Source of the DNA: Candidatus Chryseopegocella kryptomonas
GTDB taxonomy: Bacteria; Bacteroidota; Ignavibacteria; Kryptoniales; Kryptoniaceae
Direction: 5' to 3'
Assembly (NCBI RefSeq): GCF_001536065.1
Contig: NZ_CZVW01000006.1
Span: 59,724-123,723, forward strand
DNA length: 64,000 nt
Numbering within the stretch: the stretch's first letter is position 1; every line of letters begins with the position of its first letter. Position numbers and translations under genes: made by a program. Under the pieces are notes generated by a model. That model was not told the DNA's origin and did not search any database. It was given only the letters and a program-made list of their open reading frames with translations. Shown one piece after another: positions 48,431-58,538 of the stretch.

Positions 48431-48449
48431 GGGAGGCACTTAGCCTCCC
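48431..48449 (-). terminator. Terminator for the minus-strand sensor kinase
   Basis: Perfect 7-bp stem GGGAGGC / GCCTCCC with a 5-nt loop, followed on the minus strand by a run of T. It lies 34 bp past the kinase stop and just past the end of ftsE, so it may serve both strands. Confidence 0.75.
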
Positions 48450-48482
48450 AATGTCCCCGAGCGCCGTTGAAACTTCTTCGTG

Positions 48483-49784
48483 TTAAGAATCAATCGGAAT
48501 TGAAATTATAAATTCCGTTCCATTTCCAACTTCGCTTATTAACTCTATCTTTCCGTTGTGATTTTCAACTATTTTTTTGCAGATCATAAGACCGTAGCCG
48601 TGTCCTCCGGGTTTTGTCGTTAAGTTTATGTTAAAAAGTTTTTCTCTGACCTCTGGGGGGATGCCTGGACCGTTGTCAGCAACTCTTATCTCAACTCTGT
48701 TGAATTCTTTATCAAAATATGTCCTCGTTATTATTGTTGCATCTTTTCTTGCATCAGTTGCATTTTTGTAAAGATTTATCAAAAGTTGCTGTATCTGGAA
48801 TGGATCAACATTTACAATCGGCAATTCAGGGTCAAGTTCTTCAATAAATTTAACAGTTGAATATCTTGACAATGGCTGGACAAATTGAATTGTGTCGCGG
48901 ATTATGCTGTTTATGTCCGATGGCTGTTTGTTTGGCTTCATCTCGGCACTGTCAAGCAAACCTCTGATGAAGTATTTCATTTTATTTATGCCAGAAAGAA
49001 GAGATGAAAGGGAATTATTTAATCTTTCATCTTGTGAAATTTTTGTTATCTCACGCGAAATAAGTTTTGCATTGATGGAAATAATTGTGAGGTAATTTGA
49101 GAGTTCATGCCCTATTTCGGAAGCAAGCGCTCCACGTGTTGCCATTCTTTCTGCTTTTATCATCGCTTCATTTGCAGATTGTAAATCAGCATACGCTTTT
49201 GAAAGTTTTTCGTAAAGTTTAGCGTTTCTAATTGCAATTGCTGCATGACCAGCAAGTATCTCAAAAAGTTGAAGTATTTCATTTTTGTTAATTTCTGAAA
49301 CACGATTGCTATCCACATAAACAACTCCAATTCTTTCTGAATCAACCGTAAGCGGAACACAAATTATTGTTTTTAAATTCAAAGCGACAACGCTTTCCTT
49401 TTTCATAAAGTCGCTGTAATTTAACACATCTTCAATTACTATTGGCTCGCCACTTAAATAAACATCATTTACTATGCTTTTGCTGTAGGAGATTGCCTCT
49501 TCGTTAATTGTTTCCCCCCTTGAGTTTCTCGCAAGAGCACATTTTAAAACTTCTTCTCCATTTACAAGAAACAAACATCCTTTATCAGCTTTTGCAAGCG
49601 AAATTAAATTGTCAAGAACTATCTTCAAAACATCTTCAAGTATGAGTGAGGAGTTTATGGCTTTGACTACATTAAGGATGATTTCAAGATTTCTGTGCTT
49701 TTCCCCCTCAAGCTCTTCAATTTTTTTCTTTACATCGGTGATTTTCTTTCTGACTTCTTCAAATATGTCCACATTTTCAATCAT
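48483..49784 (-). CDS. GAF-domain sensor histidine kinase
   Basis: 433 residues, no membrane helix. N-terminal coiled coil (about 5-40), GAF domain (about 45-195), a second coiled coil, then a His phospho-acceptor in SEIGHELSNYLTIIS and the ATP-binding domain with LINLYKNATDARKDA, VADNGPGIP and GGHGYGLMIC. It probably senses an internal signal and may act on the NtrC-type regulator nearby; no receiver gene is directly adjacent. Confidence 0.9.
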   Translation of the reverse strand: MIENVDIFEEVRKKITDVKKKIEELEGEKHRNLEIILNVVKAINSSLILEDVLKIVLDNLISLAKADKGCLFLVNGEEVLKCALARNSRGETINEEAISYSKSIVNDVYLSGEPIVIEDVLNYSDFMKKESVVALNLKTIICVPLTVDSERIGVVYVDSNRVSEINKNEILQLFEILAGHAAIAIRNAKLYEKLSKAYADLQSANEAMIKAERMATRGALASEIGHELSNYLTIISINAKLISREITKISQDERLNNSLSSLLSGINKMKYFIRGLLDSAEMKPNKQPSDINSIIRDTIQFVQPLSRYSTVKFIEELDPELPIVNVDPFQIQQLLINLYKNATDARKDATIITRTYFDKEFNRVEIRVADNGPGIPPEVREKLFNINLTTKPGGHGYGLMICKKIVENHNGKIELISEVGNGTEFIISIPIDS

Positions 49785-49810
49785 TTTGATTAAACCAAAT
49801 TTAATTTTTA

Positions 49811-49840
49811 AAAGCCGGCGGTTCCACGAAGAACCGCCGG
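49811..49840 (-). terminator. Terminator for the TPR protein gene
   Basis: Perfect 10-bp stem CCGGCGGTTC / GAACCGCCGG with a 6-nt loop, followed on the minus strand by CTTTTAAAAATT. It lies 9 bp after the TPR gene stop. Confidence 0.8.
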
Positions 49841-49849
49841 TTGATTAAC

Positions 49850-51101
49850 TTAAGCTGATTTTAACGCTGTTAATTCTTCTTGGATTCTGGCGATGTATGA
49901 TTTCACTTTTATCTTTTTAAAGTATTTCAAAGACGAGCTCAACGATTCACGCGCTTTTGCAATATCATCCTGCTTTTTATAAAGCTGACTCAATTCATAG
50001 TATGTTTCGCCGAGATTAAGCCAGTTTTTGAATTCAAGATTTAAATCAATCGCAGTTTTAAAATAGCTTTCCGCAAGATGTAAATTGCCTCGTTCAAGCT
50101 GAATAACGCCAAGAATTCTATATGCGTCTGCAATGCTTTGCCTGTCTCCAATTTTGTAAAATATATCAAGCGAACGGGTTGCGTAAGCGGTCGCCAAAGG
50201 TAAATCCTTCAAATGAACATAAGCATCAGCTTTCCCAAGATAAGCGAGAGCAAGCATATAACTATCTTCAAGTTTCTGCGCAAGTTCAATGCTTTTATCA
50301 AATTCATTTATTGCGTTTTTGAATTCACCTTTATGAATGAGCGTCATCCCGATGTTGTGATATGTTTGAGCAAGCCGCAAGGCATCGCCTCTTTTCTCAA
50401 GCCGTGGCAGTGCTTGCTGGAAATGAGATATCGCTTTATCCCAATTTCCACGCATGCTCTCAATTATTCCAAGGTTTATGTGAAGTCGCGCAATGAGTTC
50501 CTCATTTTTCGTCTTCTCAGCCTTCTTCAACGCTTGATTAAAATAACTCGTCCCGAAATCATAGCGACCGCTTTCGTAAAACGCTATCCCAAGACCATTT
50601 TCGCATAGCGCAACTCCATCCGTATTTTTCAACTTCTGGTAAATTTTCATCCCTTGTTTTAATGCTGATATAGCATCGTTCAATTCATTCTGCTTCGTTT
50701 TCACTTCGCCTAACTTTACATATGCCTTCGCTCTTGCTTCTTCAAATTCACGACCTTTTCCAGCTCTTTTTATAACCAGCAGAAAACAATTCTCCGCTTT
50801 ATCAAATTCACCATATGTTAAACAAATATCTCCTATATCAAAACACATCTGAATGAACTTATACGGCTCAAGAATTTCACCGGACAAACTTAACAAAGTG
50901 TCAAATTTAATCTCGGCTATTATTTCATCTTGAATTTCGGGTTCAACTTGAACTTTGTCTTTTGCTTCTTTCAGATCAAGAACGAGATTTTCTTCTCGTT
51001 CTTTGATGCTCTCTTCAAATTTTTTTAAGGAAGTCGTCCCCGCAGTATCTGCGGGCGACGGCTACTATTTTATCAAAAAAGCTTGTTTTAATTCGCTTCA
51101 T
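49850..51101 (-). CDS. TPR-repeat protein, frameshifted near its N-terminus
   Basis: The long intact frame (50896 to 49850, 348 residues) encodes about eight tetratricopeptide repeats, for example ISALKQGMKIYQKLKNTDG and AISHFQQALPRLEKRGDA. The only good start, ATG 51101 with AAGGAGG in front, is in another frame and reaches a stop after 28 codons. If the run of seven A (T on the plus strand, 51020-51026) were six, both frames would join into one protein of about 416 residues. TPRs are protein-docking scaffolds; the family is similar to the TPR part of the giant kinase encoded at 53669-57142. Confidence 0.75.
51033..51059. repeat. Palindrome inside the 5' end of the TPR gene
   Basis: CCCGCAG-TAT-CTGCGGG with flanking GTCG/CGAC forms a strong hairpin, with a 2-nt bulge, in otherwise AT-rich coding sequence. 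It encodes the odd stretch ARRYCGDD. It looks like a short inserted palindromic element, but only one copy is seen in the window. Confidence 0.5.
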
Positions 51102-51143
51102 AGGTTTTTACCTCCTTATTGTAAAGGTTTTGATTAAAGCAAA

Positions 51144-51701
51144 TTACCACGACCAACCATATCTTGAAAAGTGATTCGTCTGGAAGCTGATCGTTTGTTT
51201 CTTTGTATCAACTGTGACTGGGCTGTTAACATATTCCCAGTTTCCGGTTTCAGGATTATACCACACTGGCTTCAAATCATAAGGTGAACCGCCACCAAGA
51301 TCAACCCCTGCATATGAAAGTGTAATAGTGACATTTTTGTTAAATGTCATGCTCGGGTTAAATTCAACCGCTGCATAATCTCCGCCGAGAACTTCAACTG
51401 TGACATATGTCGGCTCGCTTACCGCACCAGCAGGAATGTAAACTGAATTGTTATAGGTCTTTTTTCCTCCAACGGTTGCGTCATTATCCGGAAACACCCA
51501 TTTGCCCGCAAATCCTTTCTTTGCAAGAAGTTCCTGCTTGAAAGCATCGTTCCATTTCAACAATTTAACCTGACCATCCCTGTTGACGATTCCCGGTTTT
51601 CCAGTTGAGAAACCAACCGGGTTATCTGCGCAGCTTGTTAAGAAGAAAGACAAGCTGATAACAACTAAAATGACGCCGAGTGTTGAGATAAGACGCTTCA
51701 T
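51144..51701 (-). CDS. Lipoprotein with a ZU5-like beta domain
   Basis: 185 residues. Lipobox FFLTSC (Cys about residue 24) marks a lipoprotein. The mature part has VYIPAGAVSEPTYVTVEV, a calculated beta-rich segment, WYNPETGNWEYV and a final NHFSRYGW, a combination seen in ZU5/beta-sandwich surface proteins. Function unknown. A strong ribosome site (AGGAGG) precedes the ATG. The TPR gene begins about 40 bp after its stop on the same strand, so the two may be one operon. Confidence 0.72.
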   Translation of the reverse strand: MKRLISTLGVILVVISLSFFLTSCADNPVGFSTGKPGIVNRDGQVKLLKWNDAFKQELLAKKGFAGKWVFPDNDATVGGKKTYNNSVYIPAGAVSEPTYVTVEVLGGDYAAVEFNPSMTFNKNVTITLSYAGVDLGGGSPYDLKPVWYNPETGNWEYVNSPVTVDTKKQTISFQTNHFSRYGWSW

Positions 51702-52260
51702 GGTAACCTCCTGTTTTTTAGTTTGACATTTAGTTTGTGTTTAGAAAATTTTTAACAAGAAACACTCTTAACTAAAATACTCTTTCTGCGGTGCAGCAAA
51801 TTCTTAAACCACAAATTGTTTTATACAAGTTTAAGTTGCATTCCGAAGCGACACACAATAACTTAAGTTTAACCTAATACGCGCCTATCATTATAGTTCC
51901 AAGAAATCACACGACAAATTCAATTTCATCTTGTTGAACAGATGCAACTTGCTAATTGATAAGTCTGAAATCACTTGCATTTAACAAAACGCACCACAAA
52001 TTTTAACATTCCACTTTGTGAATGCAGGACATTCGTTTCAAATCATTACACATATCCATTTTTCTCCGATATGTAAAGAACGTAAAAGTTATTCACATTA
52101 ATTTTTTGCAAAAATTATGCCATCAAATTCCCTCTTTAATGAAGTGATTGAAAAATAAAATTTTTGTTCCTGTAATTTTAACTTTTCGTTTTCTTAAAAA
52201 AGGCGGGGTTTGGTAAAATTGTAATACCTTGTTGCAACGAAATGTTGCAGTTGTAATAAA
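51702..52260. other. Long AT-rich intergenic region
   Basis: About 560 bp without a convincing gene, between the NtrC-type activator and the lipoprotein, both on the minus strand. Near its right end are the 8-bp palindrome GTTGCAAC (52231-52238) and a related TGTTGCAG, flanked by two direct copies of TTGTAATA (52219, 52251). The left end holds the lipoprotein ribosome site. I looked for a -24/-12 sigma-54 element for the lipoprotein and did not find one. Confidence 0.6.
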
Positions 52261-53676
52261 CTATTTCATCGGGTGTATGTAATACTTCTGAATCAGGCGG
52301 TCAAGTCGTGGGCGGGAGATGCCAAGTATCCTTGCAGCTTGAGATTTATTCCAGGACACGCGCGCAAGAACCGTTTTTATAACCTCACGCTCAAAATTTT
52401 GCAAACTTGCTGATTCAAATGGTAATGATATATGTATGTTTTGTGATGCTTCCTCGGATATATTTATCGTCATTTTCTTCTCAACAAAATTTTGGAAATC
52501 TTCCGGCGTAAGATATTCATTGTTTGTCAATAACACGGCTCTTTCTATTACATGCCTTAACTCACGAACATTTCCAGGCCAAGTGTAATTTCTGAAAAAA
52601 GCTTTCGCCTCCGGGGATAAACCACGAACCTTTGGAAGATTTTTTCTGTAAAGTTCATTGAATTCTTTTATGAAGTGCTCCGCAAGGATGAATATGTCAT
52701 CGCCCCTTTCACGAAGCGGTGGGAGATGAATCGGCAAAAGCATCAACCTGTAATATAAATCCTTTCTAAACCTATTTTCACGAACGAGCAACTCAAGATT
52801 TTGATTTGTAGCTGCAATTATCCTTCCTTCAAATTTCAATGTTTCAACTCCACCAACTCTTCTAAATGTTTTATCTTCAATTACCTTCAAAATTTTCGCT
52901 TGCAAATTCAACTCAAGGTCTCCTATTTCATCAAGCACAATTGTTCCACCATTTGCAATTTCAAACAAACCCGCTTTTCTATCTTTCGCATCTGTAAAAG
53001 CTCCTTTCTCATGTCCAAATAGTTCTGACTCAAGAAGTGTCGCAGGCAAAGAAGCACAATTTATCTCAATGTAAGGTCTTATCTCGGAATATGTGTTTTG
53101 ATGAATAATGCGAGCAAGAAGATTTTTACCTGTCCCAGTTTCACCAGTTATTAAAACAGTTAAATCTTTATGTTCAATCGCTTTTTTAACAAGCGCCATA
53201 ACTTCCTGCATTTTCGGCGAATTACCAATAAACTTGCTGAAATCAAATTGCTCTTTTCTTATGCTGAGAAGTTTCTCAGCATCTAATTTCCTTCTCCAAT
53301 CAAGCGCTCTTTCTCTTATAAAATCGGAAAATGTTGTGCTATCCTCAGGCATTGAAAAGTAGGATGACACGCCTGACTTTATCAACTTAACTGTCAAATT
53401 ATACGACTTAACATAATCAACACAAGCAATGTTCTGCGTTGAGAAATTTTCAATTCCCAGATCAAGCAGTGTCTCATCTCCACGATTTGAAATTACACAA
53501 ATTAAAAGGTCTGGATTCCGAGATAAAAACCTTTTCATAGAGTTGTAAGATGTGAGCAAAGTAATGTCAAAATAACCTTCTTCAACAGGTATAAACTTTC
53601 TTATGTCTTCAAGTGTCGCCTTGCTTGTGCCTGCGAGAAATATTCTAAATTTCTGGCTCAATTTTTCTTCAAACAT
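52261..53676 (-). CDS. NtrC-type sigma-54 activator with degenerate receiver
   Basis: 471 residues. N-terminal 1-125 has the size of a receiver, but lacks the acidic pocket and the phosphorylated Asp (the expected strand reads PDLLICVISN). AAA+ domain: Walker A GETGTGK (178-184), sigma-54 loop GAFTDA (225-230, a variant of GAFTGA), Walker B GGTIVLDEIGD, and WPGNVRELRHVIERA. The C-terminal Fis-type helix-turn-helix is NKSQAARILGISRPRLDRLI. It activates sigma-54 promoters and is likely controlled without phosphorylation of the receiver. It overlaps the Ser/Thr kinase gene by 8 bp, pointing to joint control. Confidence 0.9.
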   Translation of the reverse strand: MFEEKLSQKFRIFLAGTSKATLEDIRKFIPVEEGYFDITLLTSYNSMKRFLSRNPDLLICVISNRGDETLLDLGIENFSTQNIACVDYVKSYNLTVKLIKSGVSSYFSMPEDSTTFSDFIRERALDWRRKLDAEKLLSIRKEQFDFSKFIGNSPKMQEVMALVKKAIEHKDLTVLITGETGTGKNLLARIIHQNTYSEIRPYIEINCASLPATLLESELFGHEKGAFTDAKDRKAGLFEIANGGTIVLDEIGDLELNLQAKILKVIEDKTFRRVGGVETLKFEGRIIAATNQNLELLVRENRFRKDLYYRLMLLPIHLPPLRERGDDIFILAEHFIKEFNELYRKNLPKVRGLSPEAKAFFRNYTWPGNVRELRHVIERAVLLTNNEYLTPEDFQNFVEKKMTINISEEASQNIHISLPFESASLQNFEREVIKTVLARVSWNKSQAARILGISRPRLDRLIQKYYIHPMK

Positions 53677-56600
53677 TTAATTTTTGCAGCAGGTTGTAAA
53701 ATTTTTCATTCTCAACATCTTCAACATACGCCTTCACAAACTTAGGAATTTTAATCCTTCTTATCAATTCATCAAAGCTCAACAAACTCTGTTCAAAATA
53801 CTGCAAGAACTTAACATCAATTCCTCTATTTTTGTAATACTCTGCAATTTTAAGATAAAGTTTCCATCTGAACTCCGCAAATTCATCCCTAAGTTCATCG
53901 GTTGATTCGTTCAAATATCTAAACGCAAGCATTTTATCTTTACTCTCGTATAGAAGCGCAAGCAGAAAGAAAATCATTGATTTTGAAACTCTGTCATCCG
54001 CAAGTTTCAGTAGGAGCTCAATGTTTTCTGGAAGTTTAAACTGTTCTGATACATAACTTAATTTGAGCATAGAAATTAAAATTTTCAAGTGTAGTTCTTT
54101 TTCTCGTCTTACAAGCTCATTTCTTTCAATCTCAGCAAGCATTGATTCTGCCCTATCAAAATTTTTCTTTTTCATTTCAAGAATAGCAATTTGAAAATCA
54201 AGCCAATGCTTTGGCAAGTTCGGACATTTTTCAGATATCTCATTTAGAATTAATTCTGCGCTGTTTAAATCTCCAATGTTTAAGTAAAGTGAGAGAAGCA
54301 AAAAATTTGCCTCGCAGATCCCATCTTGATTTTTTGATAGCTCGTGCAATCTTTTGGCTTCATTTATATTTTCGTATGCCTCCGCAAGTTTAAATTCTTC
54401 AATGAGAACCTCCGCAATATTCCCCAAAGCGTTTGCCATTCCCGGGACATCGTTTAATGTTTTGTATATTGAAAGTGCTTTTTGATAATTTTCAACCGCC
54501 TTTTCAAAATTTCTTCTTTTAAAATGGCTTATTCCAATGTTGTTATATATGTGTGCATTCTGAATTATGTCGCCGATTGATTCCGAAATTTCAAGTGCTT
54601 TCTTCCAGTATTTTATTGCTTCGTCGTGTTGACCGATGATGCTATAAAAATTTGCGATGTTATTGTATCCAGCGATCGCTTTGCGGTTATCTTTCTTTGA
54701 TAACCTTTGTTCCAAACTTAACTCAAAATATCTCCTTGCATTTTTTTCTAAACCTTTCATCTGCGAAGTTATCCCAAGCCCAGCGTAAAAATCACCAAGC
54801 GTTTCAGTTTTAGCAAGAAGTTTAATTATTTTCTCGCTTTCAAATGATTTTAATATCAAAAATGCATTTTCAATTTCTCCGCTTGAAGCGTAAATTTGTG
54901 AAAGTTTAACTGCAACACGAACTTTTTCATAAGGTGTTTCTGCATTTACAAATGCGTTTTTTAATATCTCCATTGCTTTCCCTGTTTCACCAAGATGAAA
55001 ATATGCTTGAGATTTCATCTCAAGAGATTGAAGATCATCTGATTTTTGGAGGATGTTAATTGTTTCACTATAATTTCCAATTTTCAGATTCAAATCTGCG
55101 AGTTTTATGGTGAATGTTTCCTTCAAGTAATCAGGCAAAAGTTCAAAAATTTCCACACAAAGGTCAATTGCTTTTTTAAACTCGTTTTTAAAAATCAATT
55201 TTTCAATTCCTTTCTCTGCGAATTTTTCAATTCCAGTTTTATCTTTTGCTTTAACAAAATGATGTAAAATTTTGTCAGTGTTTTCTTCCCAGTTTGGCTG
55301 GTTGAGATAAATTATCGCATAGTTTAGATGAATTTTTCGGCGTGTTTCTGGATCAATTGTTTCATCAATGTAATTTTTCAACGCCATGTAAGATATGCAT
55401 ATCTTCTCATTCTCAATTTTTATGAAGCCAGACCTTTGAAGTTCGTTTAAATGTAAAGTTATATTTTCGCAGAAAAACTCGTTCAAAATTTTTATTTCAA
55501 CGGGTTCTTGTCCCAAACTTAATATCTCAAGGATTCGCTTTTGTGTTTTTGATAGATGACTGATCTGGTTGAGAATTTCATCAAATTTTATTTTTGCTAT
55601 TTGTGAAATTAAGTTTGGGTTTGCTCTAATTTTTGAAAGATAATTTGAAAAAATTTCAACGATTGCAGATATTCCGCCGGTATATTCAGCAAGCACTTTG
55701 GCAAATTTTGTTGCACTTTCATCATCAAAATCAAAATTAATCATGATGTATTCTTTGATTTCATCAACATTGAGCGGGCGCAGGTAAATTGTCTCAAATT
55801 TTTTAATAAAAGAAGTGTAAAAATTAACATTGTTGCATGTTATAAAAATTGCCATCCTTCCGCCAGATGATTCATCAAATTGGAGAAACGATTTTAAAAA
55901 AACCTCAACATTTAATTCGTTCGGGTTCAAATCATCAAAAAAGAGTGCAACGGGAAAACTTGAAGATGATTCAAAAATTAACTTCTTTAAAAATTGTGAA
56001 AATTCTATGGAAATGTGCGGGTTGATTGCAGTTATATCTTTGAATTTTTCAAGTTGTAATCTCAATTCCGGGGTCAGGTTAAGAATGAGTGGTGAATTTG
56101 TGATTAAGTTTATAATCTTTTGGATATTGAGTTCATTGATTATAATCGTTTCAAATCCGAGAGTTTTCGCTTCCACATTTATGTAACGAGTCAAACTTGT
56201 CTTTCCAAGCCCATCGGCTCCGGAGATCAAAATAATTTTTGTTTCTTGAGGCGAAATTTTTAGGTTCTTTAAAATTTCAGATGCTTTTTTAATGGCTTCG
56301 CTTTTTCCAATTGGTTTTCTAATTTTGAAATTATTTGATGGTTTAAAATCAGGAGTCAAATTTTTTAATCTATTTAAAACATCAAGCATGTTTTTGGGTC
56401 TTTGAGAAGGATCTGGATCAATCATTGAGTTTAGAAGTTCAATAAGTTCAGTGTTAATTTCTTTATCGTCAAGTTTCTTTTTAGAGAGATGCCATTTAAT
56501 TATTTCAATTGGATTTTCTGATTCAAATGGCGGATGACCTTTCAAAAGATGATAGATTAAAATTCCAAGCGAATAAATGTCTGCGCTTTGATCAAATTTG

Positions 56601-57142
56601 TCACCACGTAGGATTTCAGGCGCGATGTAAAGCAATGTTCCAGCGGGCATTTTTCCTGATGTTGCCTCGTCAAGTTCAACAGCCAGCCCAAGGTCACTTA
56701 TTTTAACAAGTTCATTTTTTGAATCATAGAGTATGTTTTCGGGTTTGATGTCACGATGAATGTATCCGGATTTGTGGATTAAGTAAAGTGCGTGCGTGAT
56801 TTGAATTATCATTTCAATTTTTTTCTTAAAGTCAAGTTTAGAAAAGAAATTAACAATATCGTATATATCGCAGTGTTCAAAAACAATAAATTTTCTGTTG
56901 ATATATTTATCATCCTCGCCTGACCTTATGATGCCAAAGTCAAAAGCCGAGATGATATTTGGATGTTCAAATTGAGAGGTTATCTTGAATTCGTTTATAA
57001 GTTTATCTTCTGCGGTTGGTTCTGGTTTTGCAATTTTTATGGCAACAATTTTTTCTTTATAAGTGTCGTATGCTTTGAAAACTTCTCCAATTGAACCTTG
57101 ACCGATTTTCTCTTGGATTTCGTATCTTTTATTTATGAGCAA
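53669..57142 (-). CDS. Ser/Thr protein kinase fused to P-loop ATPase and TPR repeats
   Basis: 1157 residues. Kinase domain (about 7-270): Gly loop GQGSIGEV, catalytic Lys in VAIKI (36), HRDIKPEN (129-136), DLG (150-152, for DFG) and GTLLYIAPE. A STAND-like ATPase follows, Walker A GADGLGKT (308-315) with LFFDD as a Walker B candidate (about 425). From about 640 to the end there are many TPRs. No membrane helix. The domain order resembles PknK-like signal-integrating kinases of other bacteria. It is the first gene of a two-gene operon with the sigma-54 activator, its probable target. Confidence 0.9.
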   Translation of the reverse strand: MLINKRYEIQEKIGQGSIGEVFKAYDTYKEKIVAIKIAKPEPTAEDKLINEFKITSQFEHPNIISAFDFGIIRSGEDDKYINRKFIVFEHCDIYDIVNFFSKLDFKKKIEMIIQITHALYLIHKSGYIHRDIKPENILYDSKNELVKISDLGLAVELDEATSGKMPAGTLLYIAPEILRGDKFDQSADIYSLGILIYHLLKGHPPFESENPIEIIKWHLSKKKLDDKEINTELIELLNSMIDPDPSQRPKNMLDVLNRLKNLTPDFKPSNNFKIRKPIGKSEAIKKASEILKNLKISPQETKIILISGADGLGKTSLTRYINVEAKTLGFETIIINELNIQKIINLITNSPLILNLTPELRLQLEKFKDITAINPHISIEFSQFLKKLIFESSSSFPVALFFDDLNPNELNVEVFLKSFLQFDESSGGRMAIFITCNNVNFYTSFIKKFETIYLRPLNVDEIKEYIMINFDFDDESATKFAKVLAEYTGGISAIVEIFSNYLSKIRANPNLISQIAKIKFDEILNQISHLSKTQKRILEILSLGQEPVEIKILNEFFCENITLHLNELQRSGFIKIENEKICISYMALKNYIDETIDPETRRKIHLNYAIIYLNQPNWEENTDKILHHFVKAKDKTGIEKFAEKGIEKLIFKNEFKKAIDLCVEIFELLPDYLKETFTIKLADLNLKIGNYSETINILQKSDDLQSLEMKSQAYFHLGETGKAMEILKNAFVNAETPYEKVRVAVKLSQIYASSGEIENAFLILKSFESEKIIKLLAKTETLGDFYAGLGITSQMKGLEKNARRYFELSLEQRLSKKDNRKAIAGYNNIANFYSIIGQHDEAIKYWKKALEISESIGDIIQNAHIYNNIGISHFKRRNFEKAVENYQKALSIYKTLNDVPGMANALGNIAEVLIEEFKLAEAYENINEAKRLHELSKNQDGICEANFLLLSLYLNIGDLNSAELILNEISEKCPNLPKHWLDFQIAILEMKKKNFDRAESMLAEIERNELVRREKELHLKILISMLKLSYVSEQFKLPENIELLLKLADDRVSKSMIFFLLALLYESKDKMLAFRYLNESTDELRDEFAEFRWKLYLKIAEYYKNRGIDVKFLQYFEQSLLSFDELIRRIKIPKFVKAYVEDVENEKFYNLLQKLNV

Positions 57143-57235
57143 TCTTGTTGAAGAAAATTGTTTTTGTTTTTTAAATTAACAATGCTTTTTGAATAATTCA
57201 AGGCGTGTAAATTAAAAACATATACTTCCGAGATT

Positions 57236-58304
<1,069 letters not shown>

Positions 58305-58317
58305 ATTCGTTATTTCG

Positions 58318-58437
58318 TTTTCCGAGAACCCCGTAAAGAAGTTTACATTAAATCCGTGCAAAATCTAACTGTCTTTCAATAATTTAACCCCTGTCTGACA
58401 CAATCCCTGACACTTTGTCAGGGAGGTCCTCGGAAAA
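58318..58437. other. Structured intergenic element upstream of the CRISPR leader
   Basis: A 120-bp segment bounded by a 13-bp inverted repeat (TTTTCCGAGAACC / GGTCCTCGGAAAA, one mismatch). Inside are GTAAA-GAAG-TTTAC and a strong hairpin CCCTGACA-CTT-TGTCAGGG (58405-58423). It could be a small RNA, a miniature transposable element, or part of the buk terminator. Confidence 0.5.
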
Positions 58438-58466
58438 ATTCGTGCTTTGAGTTAACACTTTCCAAC

Positions 58467-58495
58467 TTGACAAAGGCGAAAAAATTTATTATATT
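58467..58495 (+). promoter_or_regulatory. CRISPR leader promoter
   Basis: A perfect -35 TTGACA (58467-58472), 17-bp spacer and TATATT -10 (58490-58495) point right into the array, about 45 bp before the first full repeat. The short sequence GTGTGAATT at 58501-58509 copies the first 9 bases of the repeat, at the expected start of transcription. The leader is AT-rich. Confidence 0.75.
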
Positions 58496-58538
58496 ATAGT
58501 GTGTGAATTTGGTTGATTTAATTTTTTGCTTCGGTCTA

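Noticed and set aside
52219..52258. Inverted repeat GTTGCAAC and TTGTAATA direct repeats as an insertion scar or operator
   Set aside because: Short, AT-rich context and a single occurrence; not enough to call a mobile element or operator.
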